Assembly: GCF_025833875.1 (NCBI RefSeq) | Contig: NZ_JAOYOD010000001.1 | Location: forward strand, 4,988,501-5,052,500 | Length of the DNA: 64,000 nt | Source of the DNA: Reichenbachiella ulvae | Lineage (GTDB): Bacteria > Bacteroidota > Bacteroidia > Cytophagales > Cyclobacteriaceae | Reading direction: 5' to 3' | Shown: one piece after another, positions 1-9,092 of the stretch | Numbering within the stretch: position 1 is the first letter of the stretch | Layout: every line of letters starts with the position of its first letter | Made by a program: the position numbers and the translations under genes | Notes under the pieces: model-generated | Seen by the model: the letters and a program-made list of their open reading frames with translations, nothing else | The model's database searches: none | Told to the model about the DNA's origin: nothing

Positions 1-50
1 GGAAGGATCGGTATTCTACCTGAAATAACGATCCTGGAATTGAAAAGGGC

Positions 51-1739
51 CTAATTTTTCTGGTATTTGATTTCACCATTTACGATGGTGTATTCCACTT
101 CGGTATTTAATATTTCGTCTTCATCTACGGTCATGATATCTTGCGATAGCACAGTGAAGTCAGCCAATTTTCCTGCTTCGATTTTACCTTTTATGTCCTC
201 CTGAAATGAGGCGTAGGCATTGTTGTAGGTGAGTGATAGTAGCGCTTCTTCACGCGTCATTTTCTGATCAGGCTCATAGCCACCATCCGGATCACCATCC
301 AGGGTTTTTCGAGTCACTGCGGCATAGAAGTTCGCAATAGGGTTCACTGGTTCTACAGGAGCATCTGTTCCATTAGAGATTCTTGCCCCAGAGTCGATCA
401 ATTTGCGCCATACATAGGCTCCTTCCTTTATTCTCTCCTCTCCCAATCGATGGATGGCCCATGGACGATCCGATGACATATGTATGGCCTGCATCGCAGG
501 AATAATGCCCATCTCTCCAAAGCGAGGGATGTCATCCTCGGTCAAATGCTGTGCATGTTCTATTCGGAAGCGTGGGTTGGCTTTAGTCGTGTCAGAATTC
601 AATACTATTTTATAAATATTGAGAAGAGCCTTGTTGGCGCGATCGCCGATGCAGTGAGTGGCGACCTGAAAACCCGTTTCGAAGGCTTTTTCTGTTATTC
701 TTAAGATCTCGTCAGGAGGGGTGATCTTTTTGCCCATTTCGCCTGGCGCATCGCTATATTCTTCCATCAGCAGAGCCCCTCGACTGCCCAAAGCCCCATC
801 GGCATAGATTTTAATGCTTCTTACTTGTAGGAACTCATTGTCAGTCATGGGGCCTTTTTTGAACCATAGCTTCAGTAAATCTCTATCGCTTCCGTCCAGC
901 ATGGCATATATTCTCATATTCAGCATCCCTTGATTGTAAAAGGACTCATAGAGCGAAATTTCTCTTTGGCTGACGCCTGCATCATGAAGGGCCGTGATGC
1001 CATTCTTAAGGCATTCCTCTATGGCCATGTTCAAGGCCTGAATATTTTTTTCGTCTGTGGGTTCAGGGATTTTTCGATAAATCAAATCAACTGCTGCTTC
1101 ATTAAAAATTCCAGTGAGTTTGCCGTCTTCATCTCTTAGGATTTCTCCTCCTTCAGGGTTTTCTGTCTTCTTTGTGATTTTGGCTAATTTCATGGCCTTT
1201 TGATTCACAAAAACCAGGTGTCCACTGGCGTGAGATAAAACCACGGGGTTGTTGGGGGAGATCGCTGAGAGTGAGTCATGGATAGGAAAGCCCTGTACGG
1301 TAAGTACCGGTAGGCTATCCCATTTCTCCTGATGCCAACCTCGACCGATGATCCATTCTCCTTTCTTGGCACCAGCCACCTTTTCTTTGACGGCCTCCAG
1401 GATTTGTTCAAAACTCTCGGTCTTAGACAGGTCAAGGTTCATCAGATTGTAGCCGATACCCATGAGGTGGGCATGGCCATCGATCAATCCAGGAATGATG
1501 GTTTTATTTTTTAAATCCAACACTTTCGTGCTGTCGCTCAGCCAGTTGTTGGCGTTTAGGTTGTTGCCTACATATACAATTTTGCCATCCTTGACAGCCA
1601 CAGCTTCTGCCTTTGGCTCCTTCAAATTGAGGGTGTGAATCGTCGCATTGAATATGACAAGATCTGCCTTGGGATGCTTGTCTTCACATGAGGCCAATAG
1701 CCATAGGGTCATAGCTAATAGCAAAACGAAATTTTTCAT
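51..1739 (-). CDS. Amidohydrolase family lipoprotein (YtcJ-like)
   Basis: A 562-residue metal-dependent amidohydrolase of the YtcJ-like group (amidohydrolase family 3). The N-terminus is a lipoprotein signal with cysteine 18 in LLASC, so the enzyme should sit on a membrane facing the periplasm. A short beta domain precedes the metal site HAH at residues 89-91; later the conserved segments THCIGDRA, RIEHAQHL and NGTDAPVEPVNP supply further expected metal and substrate ligands. The C-terminus returns to the beta domain (ADFTVLSQDI). Length fits the family. The substrate is not predictable; relatives hydrolyse amides or N-substituted amino compounds. It stands alone, divergent from the adenosyltransferase gene. 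The family call is firm, the substrate unknown. Confidence 0.9.
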   Translation of the reverse strand: MKNFVLLLAMTLWLLASCEDKHPKADLVIFNATIHTLNLKEPKAEAVAVKDGKIVYVGNNLNANNWLSDSTKVLDLKNKTIIPGLIDGHAHLMGIGYNLMNLDLSKTESFEQILEAVKEKVAGAKKGEWIIGRGWHQEKWDSLPVLTVQGFPIHDSLSAISPNNPVVLSHASGHLVFVNQKAMKLAKITKKTENPEGGEILRDEDGKLTGIFNEAAVDLIYRKIPEPTDEKNIQALNMAIEECLKNGITALHDAGVSQREISLYESFYNQGMLNMRIYAMLDGSDRDLLKLWFKKGPMTDNEFLQVRSIKIYADGALGSRGALLMEEYSDAPGEMGKKITPPDEILRITEKAFETGFQVATHCIGDRANKALLNIYKIVLNSDTTKANPRFRIEHAQHLTEDDIPRFGEMGIIPAMQAIHMSSDRPWAIHRLGEERIKEGAYVWRKLIDSGARISNGTDAPVEPVNPIANFYAAVTRKTLDGDPDGGYEPDQKMTREEALLSLTYNNAYASFQEDIKGKIEAGKLADFTVLSQDIMTVDEDEILNTEVEYTIVNGEIKYQKN

Positions 1740-1847
1740 TCAATGCTGCTTTTGAAATGTTTTCTGATAAGTAGGTTATAAGTTTACGATATTTGGAGAG
1801 AATAAACAATTTATACTCCGACAATCAATCTTAGATCAGTACAAAAA

Positions 1848-2399
1848 ATGAAAGTATATACAAAGACCGGCGATGAGGGGCAAACCAGTTTATTGGGAGG
1901 GACCCGACTATACAAATCAGACTTGAGAATTGAGGCATACGGAACCATAGATGAGCTCAATAGTTTTATGGGATTGCTTCGTGATCAGGAAGTAAATAAG
2001 GAGCACAAAGAATTGCTCATCAGTATCCAAAATCAACTCTTTGTGGTGGGGGCAGACTTGGCCACAGATCCAGCGAAAACGCAAGTAAAAAAGCCGCCGG
2101 TCAGCAGGCAGGCTACCGAAGAATTGGAAGCGGCGATCGATCAGCTGGATCAGGAATTGCCACCCATGACTCATTTTGTGTTACCCGGTGGGCATCAATC
2201 TGTATCTTTTGCGCATATCGCCAGAACGATCTGCAGACGGGCAGAACGGAACGTAATTGCCCTCTGGCAAAAGGATACTGTTTCTAACGAAGTGCAGGTT
2301 TATCTCAATCGGCTTTCGGATTATATTTTTGTATTGAGTAGGTGGATGTCCCTGAGATTGCATGTAGAAGAGGTGCCCTGGAGACCGGAAAGCAATTAA
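1848..2399 (+). CDS. Cob(I)yrinic acid a,c-diamide adenosyltransferase, PduO type
   Basis: A 183-residue PduO-type ATP:cob(I)alamin adenosyltransferase, which transfers the adenosyl group of ATP to reduced corrinoid to make coenzyme B12. The N-terminal KVYTKTGDEGQTSLLGG segment is the ATP-binding motif of the family. It is followed by RIEAYGTIDELNSFMG, and the helical core ends with the conserved RTICRRAERNVIAL and YLNRLSDYIFVLSRW segments that line the active site. The length is typical. It is cytoplasmic and stands alone between divergent and co-directional neighbours, so it most likely serves corrinoid salvage for B12-dependent enzymes encoded elsewhere. Confidence 0.95.
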   Translation: MKVYTKTGDEGQTSLLGGTRLYKSDLRIEAYGTIDELNSFMGLLRDQEVNKEHKELLISIQNQLFVVGADLATDPAKTQVKKPPVSRQATEELEAAIDQLDQELPPMTHFVLPGGHQSVSFAHIARTICRRAERNVIALWQKDTVSNEVQVYLNRLSDYIFVLSRWMSLRLHVEEVPWRPESN

Positions 2400-2505
2400 T
2401 TGCAATGAAAATTCAAAAAAGCTGAGGCTGAAACCGTGCTAAATTCCGTATCTTAGCCTTTACTTTTTTTCTATCGAAAAAGAGCGAAAATAAAATTGAA
2501 TAGAC

Positions 2506-3567
2506 ATGAGCAGTAGCACAATTGAATTTGATGTCAAACAAGTGGAGCAATCTAAGATTAGTCAGGTTGATTTCAACAATATAGAGTTTGGCAAAGTGTA
2601 CTCCGACCATATGTTTGTGGCAGAGTATGCAGATGGTGAATGGAAAGATTTTAGGATAGAGCCTTATGCGAATTTATCCATCAGCCCGGCTAATGCTACT
2701 TTACACTATGCCCAATCTGTGTTCGAAGGCTTAAAAGCTTATAAGACAGATTCTGGGGATATTCATGTTTTCAGACCGCAAGCCAATGCCAAAAGAATGG
2801 TCATCAGCGCAGAGCGTATGTGTATACCTCCGATTCCTGAAGATCTATTTATGGAGGCTATGTCAGAGCTTTTGAGATTGGATGAGGCTTGGATCCCAAC
2901 GAGAAAAGATACTTCACTTTACATTAGACCTGTCATTTTTGCTGATGATCCTTATGTGGGGATTCGTCCATCTATGACTTATAAATTTTTGATTTTTACC
3001 GGGCCGGTAGGGGCTTATTACTCTGAACCTGTCAATGTGAAGATCGAGACACATTATACCCGAGCAGCTTCCGGTGGAGTGGGATTTGCTAAGACTGCTG
3101 GTAACTATGCGGCATCTTTGTATCCGGCACTTCAAGCTCAGAAGGAAGGGTATCACCAGTTGATCTGGACAGATGGGAAAGAGCATAAGTACATCGAGGA
3201 GGCAGGAACCATGAATTTGTTGTTCTACATCGATGATACCTTGATCACAGCACCGGCTGGCGATAGTATCCTGAATGGAATCACCAAAGACAGTGTGTTG
3301 ACTTTGGCTCGTGACTGGGGGATGAAGGTAGAAGAGAGACGTCTGAGTATCGATGAGCTTTTGGAAGCATTCAAAGCAGGAAAGGTGCAAGAGGCTTTCG
3401 GAGCAGGTACGGCGGCAACCATTTCGAAAATCAAGATGATTGGTTTCGAAGGTGAGAAGTATGATTTGCCAACAGAGACTCCTTTGGCTGACAAGCTGTT
3501 TCAAGAACTGGACGATATCAAAATGGGTAGAAAGCCCGACCCACACGGATGGGTTTATAAAGTATAA
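2506..3567 (+). CDS. ilvE: Branched-chain amino acid aminotransferase
   Basis: A 353-residue class IV PLP aminotransferase of the long BCAT type, which interconverts leucine, isoleucine and valine with their 2-oxo acids. Family segments include PANATLHYAQSVFEGLKAY, RPVIFADDPYVGIRPS, and GGVGFAKTAGNYAASL, whose lysine (about residue 196) should form the Schiff base with PLP. YIEEAGTMNLLF and GITKDSVL also fit, and the C-terminal HGWVYKV is typical of type II BCATs. The ATG at 2506 gives the standard length. A strong Rho-independent hairpin follows the stop, so this is probably a single-gene unit. Confidence 0.96.
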   Translation: MSSSTIEFDVKQVEQSKISQVDFNNIEFGKVYSDHMFVAEYADGEWKDFRIEPYANLSISPANATLHYAQSVFEGLKAYKTDSGDIHVFRPQANAKRMVISAERMCIPPIPEDLFMEAMSELLRLDEAWIPTRKDTSLYIRPVIFADDPYVGIRPSMTYKFLIFTGPVGAYYSEPVNVKIETHYTRAASGGVGFAKTAGNYAASLYPALQAQKEGYHQLIWTDGKEHKYIEEAGTMNLLFYIDDTLITAPAGDSILNGITKDSVLTLARDWGMKVEERRLSIDELLEAFKAGKVQEAFGAGTAATISKIKMIGFEGEKYDLPTETPLADKLFQELDDIKMGRKPDPHGWVYKV

Positions 3568-3570
3568 AAG

Positions 3571-3599
3571 AAAAGGCAGCTCAGAGGGCTGCCTTTTTT
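3571..3599 (+). terminator. Rho-independent terminator after ilvE
   Basis: GGCAGC (3575-3580) pairs with GCTGCC (3588-3593), flanked by A and T runs that extend the stem, then six T. It lies a few bases after the ilvE stop and can also serve the convergent gene at 3625. Confidence 0.85.
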
Positions 3600-3624
3600 A
3601 TGTCTATTTTTTTGAGTTCAGTAA

Positions 3625-4083
3625 TTAACCCCTTCTGAAAAAACCTTTTTTCTTCTTAGGTTCTTCTTTTGGGACTTGTCCGATCAGCCAATTGCTCGCA
3701 GGTATGGGTGTATCAAACTGCTGGAAGTTGATTTCCGGATTCTTTTCAGCAATCAGATCTATCAATACGTTGGAGGATACCTGGGCCATTGCATTGTCGG
3801 AGATTACCGCTGCGATCTTGTCAGTCTTTTCGATCAGCTCTTCGCCGTATTTGTTGATGAAATCATTCTTGATCCAGATTCTCGCTCCAGCATCATATTC
3901 TTCTAATTTTCGACGGTCGATCAACCAATGGATCGAATCCACCATCATGGCCGCCTTGGCTGCTTGTTTGAAAATCCTGACCACTGTGTCTTCACTGACC
4001 TCACCTTTCCAGGTGAAAATCAAGGTCGACTTTTCTTCGTCAAATTCTAAAATTCCGTCTTCCGCTTCGTGCAGTTTTTTCAT
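3625..4083 (-). CDS. Small cytoplasmic protein, STAS/SpoIIAA-like fold
   Basis: A 152-residue protein with no signal peptide or membrane segment. The pattern looks like the SpoIIAA-like/STAS-fold proteins common in Bacteroidota: an N-terminal strand pair (LEFDEEKSTLIFTWKG), a helix (VVRIFKQAAKAAMM), IHWLIDRRKLEEYDAGARIWIKNDF, and a second alpha/beta half. It ends in a basic tail (KKKKGFFRRG), which may be a nucleic-acid or membrane contact. No catalytic motif is seen. It is convergent with ilvE and shares its terminator. Function is unknown and the fold assignment is tentative. Confidence 0.7.
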   Translation of the reverse strand: MKKLHEAEDGILEFDEEKSTLIFTWKGEVSEDTVVRIFKQAAKAAMMVDSIHWLIDRRKLEEYDAGARIWIKNDFINKYGEELIEKTDKIAAVISDNAMAQVSSNVLIDLIAEKNPEINFQQFDTPIPASNWLIGQVPKEEPKKKKGFFRRG

Positions 4084-4132
4084 TACTCAATTATGGGTTG
4101 TGCTAAAAAAGTGCTGATTAAGCCCTTGCCTG

Positions 4133-4216
4133 TTTACTAATGACGTATTTGTGAGATCTGTTGTTATAGATTCAAAATAAATCATCCACCATTTGTGACC
4201 TTATTATTTAAGGTTT
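4133..4216. repeat. Copy of a dispersed TACTAATGACGTATTAGTA-type repeat
   Basis: The stretch begins TTACTAATGACGTATTTGT and goes on to CATTTGTGACCTTATTATTTAAGG. The same order of blocks recurs at 11381-11470 (ATGACGTATT, TGTTTTAG, CATTTGTGGCCTTATA, AAGGCTTAGCC), and the core is also at 11113-11133. The core is a near-perfect inverted repeat, TACTAAT-GACGT-ATTAGTA. It lies between the gene ending upstream on the minus strand and prfB. Confidence 0.6.
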
Positions 4217-4350
4217 TGCCTTCGGGAGTGCAAAATTAGAGAATCTAATTTATACTAAAAGGATTATTTTCTAACATTCCGACTTATCTGAGGGCTATGT
4301 CAGAGGGGCTTTATAAATTTGGCCTTTCAATTATAGAATCGAAAAAGAGA

Positions 4351-5449
4351 ATGACAGCAGATCAACTGAAGGAAATAATGGCCCGAGTCGAAGCACTTCG
4401 GGGGTATCTTTGACTATGATGTCAAAGTAAAAGAGGTAGAAGAAGAGGAGTCGATCACGACACAGCCAGATTTTTGGAATGACCCAAAAGAGGCTGAAAA
4501 AATACTGAAGCTGATTAAAGCCAAAAAAGTTTGGACTGATGGTTTCGAAAAAGTCAAAGGACTTGCCGACGATTTAGATACCCTATATGAGTTTTACGAA
4601 GCAGACGAGGTAGAAATGTCAGAAGTCGATGCTGAGTATAAGAAAACATTGGAGGCTCTAGAGGAACTCGAATTCAAGCGCATGCTGAGTGGTGAAGAGG
4701 ACCAATTAGGTGCGATGATGGAGATCAATCCGGGCGCAGGAGGGACCGAGAGTCAGGACTGGGCCAGTATGCTCTACCGCATGTACGTGATGTGGGGGGA
4801 GAAAAATGGCTACAAAGTCAAAGAGGTCAACTACCAGGCAGGAGATACTGCGGGTATCAAGGCGGCTACTTTGGAGTTCGAAGGCCCATTTGCATATGGC
4901 TATCTCAAATCTGAGATCGGTGTGCATCGTTTGGTAAGGATTTCACCATTTGACTCAGGAGGAAGGAGACATACTTCTTTCGTTTCGGTATATGTGTATC
5001 CTGTAGTGGACGATACGATTGAGATCGAAATCAATCCGGGCGATATCGAATGGCAAACTTCCCGATCAGGAGGTGCCGGTGGTCAGAACGTAAACAAGGT
5101 AGAAACCAAGGTACAGTTGACACACAAGCCGACCGGTATTGTAATTGTCTGTCAGATCGAGCGATCGCAGCTGGCCAACAAGGAGCACGCGCTGAAGATG
5201 CTGAAATCTCAGCTCTATCAAAAAGAGGTAGAAAAGAGAAATGCTAAACGCGACGAGATCGAAAGCAGCAAGATGAAAATTGATTTTGGTAGCCAGATTC
5301 GAAACTACGTTTTGCACCCCTACAAATTAATCAAGGATGCTCGTACCGGTGTAGAAAGAACGGATGTTCAAAATGTACTGGATGGTGATTTAAATGATTA
5401 TATTAAGGCTTTCTTGATGGAAGAGACTTCCGGTCCGGAAGTACAATAA
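4351..5449 (+). CDS. prfB: Peptide chain release factor 2, with programmed +1 frameshift
   Basis: Release factor 2 recognises UGA and UAA stop codons and releases the finished peptide. The true start is ATG 4351: 20 codons ([20 protein letters not shown]) run to an in-frame TGA at 4411, and the ribosome shifts +1 at CTT-T to read GAC at 4412. The shift joins the 345-codon frame ending at 5449, giving 365 residues, the usual RF2 length. The SPF anticodon-like tripeptide lies in RISPFDSGG and the GGQ peptidyl-transferase motif in [13 protein letters not shown]-rich stretch just before TATCTTTGAC matches the E. coli arrangement. A gene call that ignores the shift begins falsely at 4616. The Ppx/GppA gene starts 10 bases later, probably in the same operon. 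Confidence 0.97.
4399..4414 (+). promoter_or_regulatory. RF2 autoregulatory +1 frameshift site
   Basis: CGG GGG TAT CTT TGA C holds the internal Shine-Dalgarno-like G run, the slippery CTT and the poorly terminating TGA-C context. In the known mechanism, low RF2 lets ribosomes pause at TGA and slip, so RF2 sets its own level. Confidence 0.95.
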
Positions 5450-5459
5450 AAGTGAGCCT

Positions 5460-6359
5460 ATGAAACTAGCAGCAATCGACATTGGATCCAATGGTGTACG
5501 TTTTCAGGTGACGAATGTCATCCGATATGGAGATGAAACCACCTTCAAAAAACTTCACTTCATGAGGTTTCCTTTGCGATTGGGTGCGGATGTATTCGAA
5601 GGTGAGCAACGCCTGAGCGAATCGACCATGGATCGCTTCGTTCAGTTGATGACTGCCTTCAAAACAATCGTCGATCTTTATAAGGTGGACGATTGTTTTG
5701 CTATAGCCACTTCTGCCATGCGTGAGGCAGAAAATGGCCAGGAACTGATCGACCGGGTAAAAGAAACCTGCGGTCTACAGATCAATATCATCTCTGGTAA
5801 GATGGAGGCAGATATGATCAATCGGGTGATCATGTTTCATATCACAGAAAAGAATCACGTGCACATCGATGTGGGTGGGGGTAGTACAGAGCTGATTCTT
5901 TACAAGAATCGTGAAAAGATTGCCTCACGCTCCTTCAAGATCGGTTCGGTTCGTCTATTGAAATATGGAGAGAACAAAGAGACCTGGGAGAAGATGGAGA
6001 GCTGGGTGGCCGACCACCTGCCTGATCATGAAGAAATCATCGCGCTGGGTACAGGGGGTAACATCAAAAAACTGTCTGAATTGATCAATGGAGTGAAGGG
6101 CGGCGTGGTACAACTCGATGAGCTAGAGAAAATGCGCAGGAAGCTCCTAAAAATGGAATATGAAGAAAGGATGAACAAACTGAAACTGAACCCCGACCGG
6201 GCAGACGTTATTGTTCCTGCTTCTAAGATCTATATCACGGCTATGAAACTGGCAGGTGCCAAAGAGATCATCGTTCCGAATATCGGTCTCAAAGATGGTA
6301 TCATGACCTACCTATACGAAAAGAACATTTCTAAAGGAAAATTTAGTTACAACAACTAG
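5460..6359 (+). CDS. Ppx/GppA-family phosphatase
   Basis: A 299-residue member of the exopolyphosphatase/guanosine pentaphosphate phosphohydrolase family in the ASKHA fold. Visible landmarks are phosphate-1 (AAIDIGSNGVRFQV), AIATSAMREAENG, phosphate-2 (HIDVGGGSTELILY) and ALGTGGNIKKLSEL. It corresponds to the two N-terminal domains only; E. coli Ppx and GppA are about 500 residues. Short forms are common in Bacteroidota. It should hydrolyse polyphosphate or pppGpp in the cytoplasm. It sits 10 bases after prfB and 2 bases before the YihY gene, so the three are probably co-transcribed. Confidence 0.92.
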   Translation: MKLAAIDIGSNGVRFQVTNVIRYGDETTFKKLHFMRFPLRLGADVFEGEQRLSESTMDRFVQLMTAFKTIVDLYKVDDCFAIATSAMREAENGQELIDRVKETCGLQINIISGKMEADMINRVIMFHITEKNHVHIDVGGGSTELILYKNREKIASRSFKIGSVRLLKYGENKETWEKMESWVADHLPDHEEIIALGTGGNIKKLSELINGVKGGVVQLDELEKMRRKLLKMEYEERMNKLKLNPDRADVIVPASKIYITAMKLAGAKEIIVPNIGLKDGIMTYLYEKNISKGKFSYNN

Positions 6360-6361
6360 AT

Positions 6362-7690
6362 ATGAAGTTAAAGACCTACCTGGACAGAGGAATGGAATAT
6401 ATCCAGTCGGACGTTTGGAAGCGATCCAACGAAAAGGGTATCAAAGCCATTGCCAATAAGTTGATGCGTATTCTGCTGATCATCATTTATGAGATCAAGA
6501 AGGATAAAATTATTCTGAAAGCCTCTGCCACTACCTATTTATCTATTCTTTCGATTGTGCCATTGGTTGCTATCGTGTTTGCCATCTCCAAGGGCTTTGG
6601 ATTGGAGAAAATGATAGAAAAGGAACTGGATAGATTGTTTTTGGGTCAGGATGTGGTGAAGGATGCCATTTTCGGCTATGCACAAAACATGCTGGACAAT
6701 ACACAAGGAGGAATTATTGTAGGGGTGTCCGTACTTGTTCTTTTCTATACAGTCATGCGTTTGCTCAATAATATAGAGGAGGTGTTTAACGACATCTGGG
6801 GCAAGCAGCGCTCACGTAACCTCATTAGAAAATTTACTGATTACCTGGCTCTGTTGACCATCGCTCCGATATTGATTATCATGTCGAGTGGGGTGACCAT
6901 CTTTGTAGAGAACAAACTGAGATCTATTAGTGCCAATAGTGCATTCGAAGACGTGATGACACCCGTGGCTTCTTTCTTCGTGCAGTTATCTCCATTTGTT
7001 TTGATTTGGCTGCTTTTTACGATGATCTATGTGATCATGCCCAATGTCAAGGTCAGTTTCAAAAGTGGTTTCATTGCTGGAGTGATAGCAGGTTCCTTGT
7101 TTCAGGTGATTCAGTGGGGCTTCATTAATTTCTCATTCCTGATGGGTAACTATGGAGCTGTCTATGGCGGTTTGGCTGTGCTGCCATTGTTTTTTGTTTT
7201 TAACCAGCTCAGTTGGACGATTGTTTTTGTAGGAGGCGAATTGTCCTATGCAGTTCAGGTGGAGTCTGAGTTTATTCCTGAAGAAAAAAATATTCAATTT
7301 AGTCTGGCTGAAAGAAGAAAAATTGCTCTTGCGGTTATGCATGCGATTGTCAAAGCATTCGAAGCAGGAGAGCCGGCCTATACCAAAATGTCTTTATCCA
7401 ATCATCTGGGGATTCCTCATCGTTTTGTCTCCAATGCAGTCAATAAGCTCGTGACTTGCGGTGTGCTGACCAAGAGTCTTAGTGAGGATGAGTCGGCGCA
7501 TGTTTATGTGCCTTCTTTGGATATCAACAAAATTGATATGAACTATGTCCTCAGAAAGTTGGATGAATATGGAGTGGACGGTCTCTACGACGAAAGAAAT
7601 AAAGAAGTTGGAATTATCCATCAGCAGATGAAACTGCTGAGAGGTGAAAGGGAGTCGTCAGCCAACAACAAACTACTCAAGGATCTATGA
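6362..7690 (+). CDS. YihY/BrkB-family inner membrane protein with C-terminal winged-helix-like domain
   Basis: A 442-residue YihY (formerly BrkB/RNase BN) family protein. After a basic N-terminal segment there are about six hydrophobic helices: ATTYLSILSIVPLVAIVFAI, GGIIVGVSVLVLFYTVMRLL, YLALLTIAPILIIMSSGVTIFV, FFVQLSPFVLIWLLFTMIYVI, GFIAGVIAGSLFQVIQWGFI and LAVLPLFFVFNQLSWTIVFVGG. The last 120 residues are soluble. The part KMSLSNHLGIPHRFVSNAVNKLVTCGVLTK reads like a winged helix-turn-helix, as in Rrf2-like proteins. The transport substrate is unknown for the family. It starts 2 bases after the phosphatase stop. Confidence 0.9.
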   Translation: MKLKTYLDRGMEYIQSDVWKRSNEKGIKAIANKLMRILLIIIYEIKKDKIILKASATTYLSILSIVPLVAIVFAISKGFGLEKMIEKELDRLFLGQDVVKDAIFGYAQNMLDNTQGGIIVGVSVLVLFYTVMRLLNNIEEVFNDIWGKQRSRNLIRKFTDYLALLTIAPILIIMSSGVTIFVENKLRSISANSAFEDVMTPVASFFVQLSPFVLIWLLFTMIYVIMPNVKVSFKSGFIAGVIAGSLFQVIQWGFINFSFLMGNYGAVYGGLAVLPLFFVFNQLSWTIVFVGGELSYAVQVESEFIPEEKNIQFSLAERRKIALAVMHAIVKAFEAGEPAYTKMSLSNHLGIPHRFVSNAVNKLVTCGVLTKSLSEDESAHVYVPSLDINKIDMNYVLRKLDEYGVDGLYDERNKEVGIIHQQMKLLRGERESSANNKLLKDL

Positions 7691-7770
7691 TCCCAGGGTG
7701 GTTCAAAACCTGCGATTTCTCCAAAATAGTCATTTTATGGCGGATGTGTGCTGCTTTCCGTTTGAAGTAG

Positions 7771-7778
7771 TACCTTTG
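7771..7778 (+). promoter_or_regulatory. Putative -7 promoter element of ppa (TACCTTTG)
   Basis: TACCTTTG matches the Bacteroidota TAnnTTTG -7 consensus and lies 28 bases before the ppa start. No good -33 TTTG is visible at the expected distance, so the call rests on one element. Confidence 0.5.
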
Positions 7779-7806
7779 CGCCGCAATCAATACAAAACTG
7801 AATATT

Positions 7807-8337
7807 ATGATGAACCCCTGGCATGATGTCCGCATCGGACAAGGAGCACCAGAAGTGGTAACGGGTATCGTAGAAATACCAACAAATACAAGAGCAAAAT
7901 ACGAATTGGACAAAGAAAGCGGTCTATTGAAATTGGATCGTGTACTTTATTCTTCTATCAATTATCCGGCGAATTACGGGTTTATCCCTCGTACTTATTG
8001 CGACGATGGAGATCCATTGGATATCCTGATCATGTCTCAGATCGAGGTAGTACCGATGTGTATTGTACAGGCCAATGTAATCGGTGTGATGCGCATGTTG
8101 GATGAAGGCGAAGCAGATGATAAAATCATCGCGGTAGCCTCTAATGACATGAGTGTAAATCACTATCAGGACATTTCTGAGATACCTCCCCACTTTGTGA
8201 AAGAACTGAGATCTTTCTTTGAGGATTATAAGAAATTGGAAAACAAATCTGTACAGGTAGAAGATTTTCAGAACAAAGAAGTCGCCATGGAAATCGTCAA
8301 GAAAAGTATCGAAGATTACCAATTGAAATTTGGATGA
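7807..8337 (+). CDS. ppa: Inorganic pyrophosphatase, family I
   Basis: A 176-residue soluble family I pyrophosphatase, which hydrolyses PPi to two phosphates and pulls biosynthetic reactions forward. Conserved segments are [55 protein letters not shown] (with the aspartates that bind the metals) and [14 protein letters not shown]. Its length equals the E. coli enzyme. Two ATG codons are adjacent (7807 and 7810); either may be used. It has its own likely promoter and its terminator lies inside the convergent DUF4442 gene. Confidence 0.96.
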   Translation: MMNPWHDVRIGQGAPEVVTGIVEIPTNTRAKYELDKESGLLKLDRVLYSSINYPANYGFIPRTYCDDGDPLDILIMSQIEVVPMCIVQANVIGVMRMLDEGEADDKIIAVASNDMSVNHYQDISEIPPHFVKELRSFFEDYKKLENKSVQVEDFQNKEVAMEIVKKSIEDYQLKFG

Positions 8338-8338
8338 A

Positions 8339-8851
8339 CTAAGGCTGAACAGCCCTAAAACTCCAGGAAAAATGGAACGCTGATACCAGTGTTCCATTTT
8401 TTGTTTTACCCTCTACCTTCACGCTGACAGTGACATTATCTGTGCTGTTCTTAGCCTCTTCTACTGCCGCTAATATTTCCTGTCCTCCCTCACAGCTGAA
8501 GTAAATTCTTTCTTTTGCCTGTTTGACGAATTCCGCATCATTCGCAGTAATGATGGTTAAGATTTTGGGTTTGACCCCTTTGGTAGCTGTAAGTGCCAGC
8601 ACACCAGTCGAGAGTTCTGCTGCCATGGCCTGCACGGCAAAATACATCGATCCAAAAGGATTTTGATTGAGCCAGCGATGCTTTACGGTGGTTACCGCTC
8701 TCTCCTCATTAATCTCCAACACTTGCATGCCGCTCAGCCATCCCATAGGAAGTTTGGCCAGAAGATAAAGTCTCAGTTTCCAGGGGTTGGTGAATTGCTG
8801 GCAATACCGGCGCTGGTAGTCGGTATATGTGTGTCGGGTGTTGTTGTTCAT
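8339..8851 (-). CDS. DUF4442 (hotdog thioesterase-like) protein
   Basis: A 170-residue protein of the DUF4442 family, which has the hotdog fold of PaaI/YiiD-type thioesterases. The central helix region NQNPFGSMYFAVQAMAAELSTGVLAL is the family hallmark, in the place where hotdog thioesterases bind acyl-CoA. No member-specific catalytic residue can be assigned from sequence alone. Soluble, no signal. The start at 8851 fits the family length. Its 3' end nearly abuts the convergent ppa gene (1 base apart) and contains the ppa terminator. The acyl substrate is unknown. Confidence 0.85.
   Translation of the reverse strand: MNNNTRHTYTDYQRRYCQQFTNPWKLRLYLLAKLPMGWLSGMQVLEINEERAVTTVKHRWLNQNPFGSMYFAVQAMAAELSTGVLALTATKGVKPKILTIITANDAEFVKQAKERIYFSCEGGQEILAAVEEAKNSTDNVTVSVKVEGKTKNGTLVSAFHFSWSFRAVQP
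8368..8404 (+). terminator. Terminator of ppa, inside the convergent coding sequence
   Basis: AAAAATGGAAC (8368-8378) is the perfect complement of GTTCCATTTTT (8391-8401) around a 12-base loop. On the plus strand it ends in a T run 30 bases after ppa. On the minus strand the same bases code for residues near the DUF4442 C-terminus. Confidence 0.8.
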
Positions 8852-9092
8852 GCTTTGAATTTAATCAAAAGTGTTGATTTGAAAGCTGCTGTTTCTAAAG
8901 TGTTCATTCTCAGTAAGTAGCTTTTTCGGGCTTGCGACTCTCAATTATTTGTCTTATTCTTGACAAACCAGGCAGGGTATATGCCCTGCCTCCCGCAGCA
9001 TTTCGAGAAGATTTTTGTTGGATTAACCCAGTTCGGTGATAAAGTATTTCACCGGGCGAGTTTGGTATCTATTGACTTTAACATCAATAACA

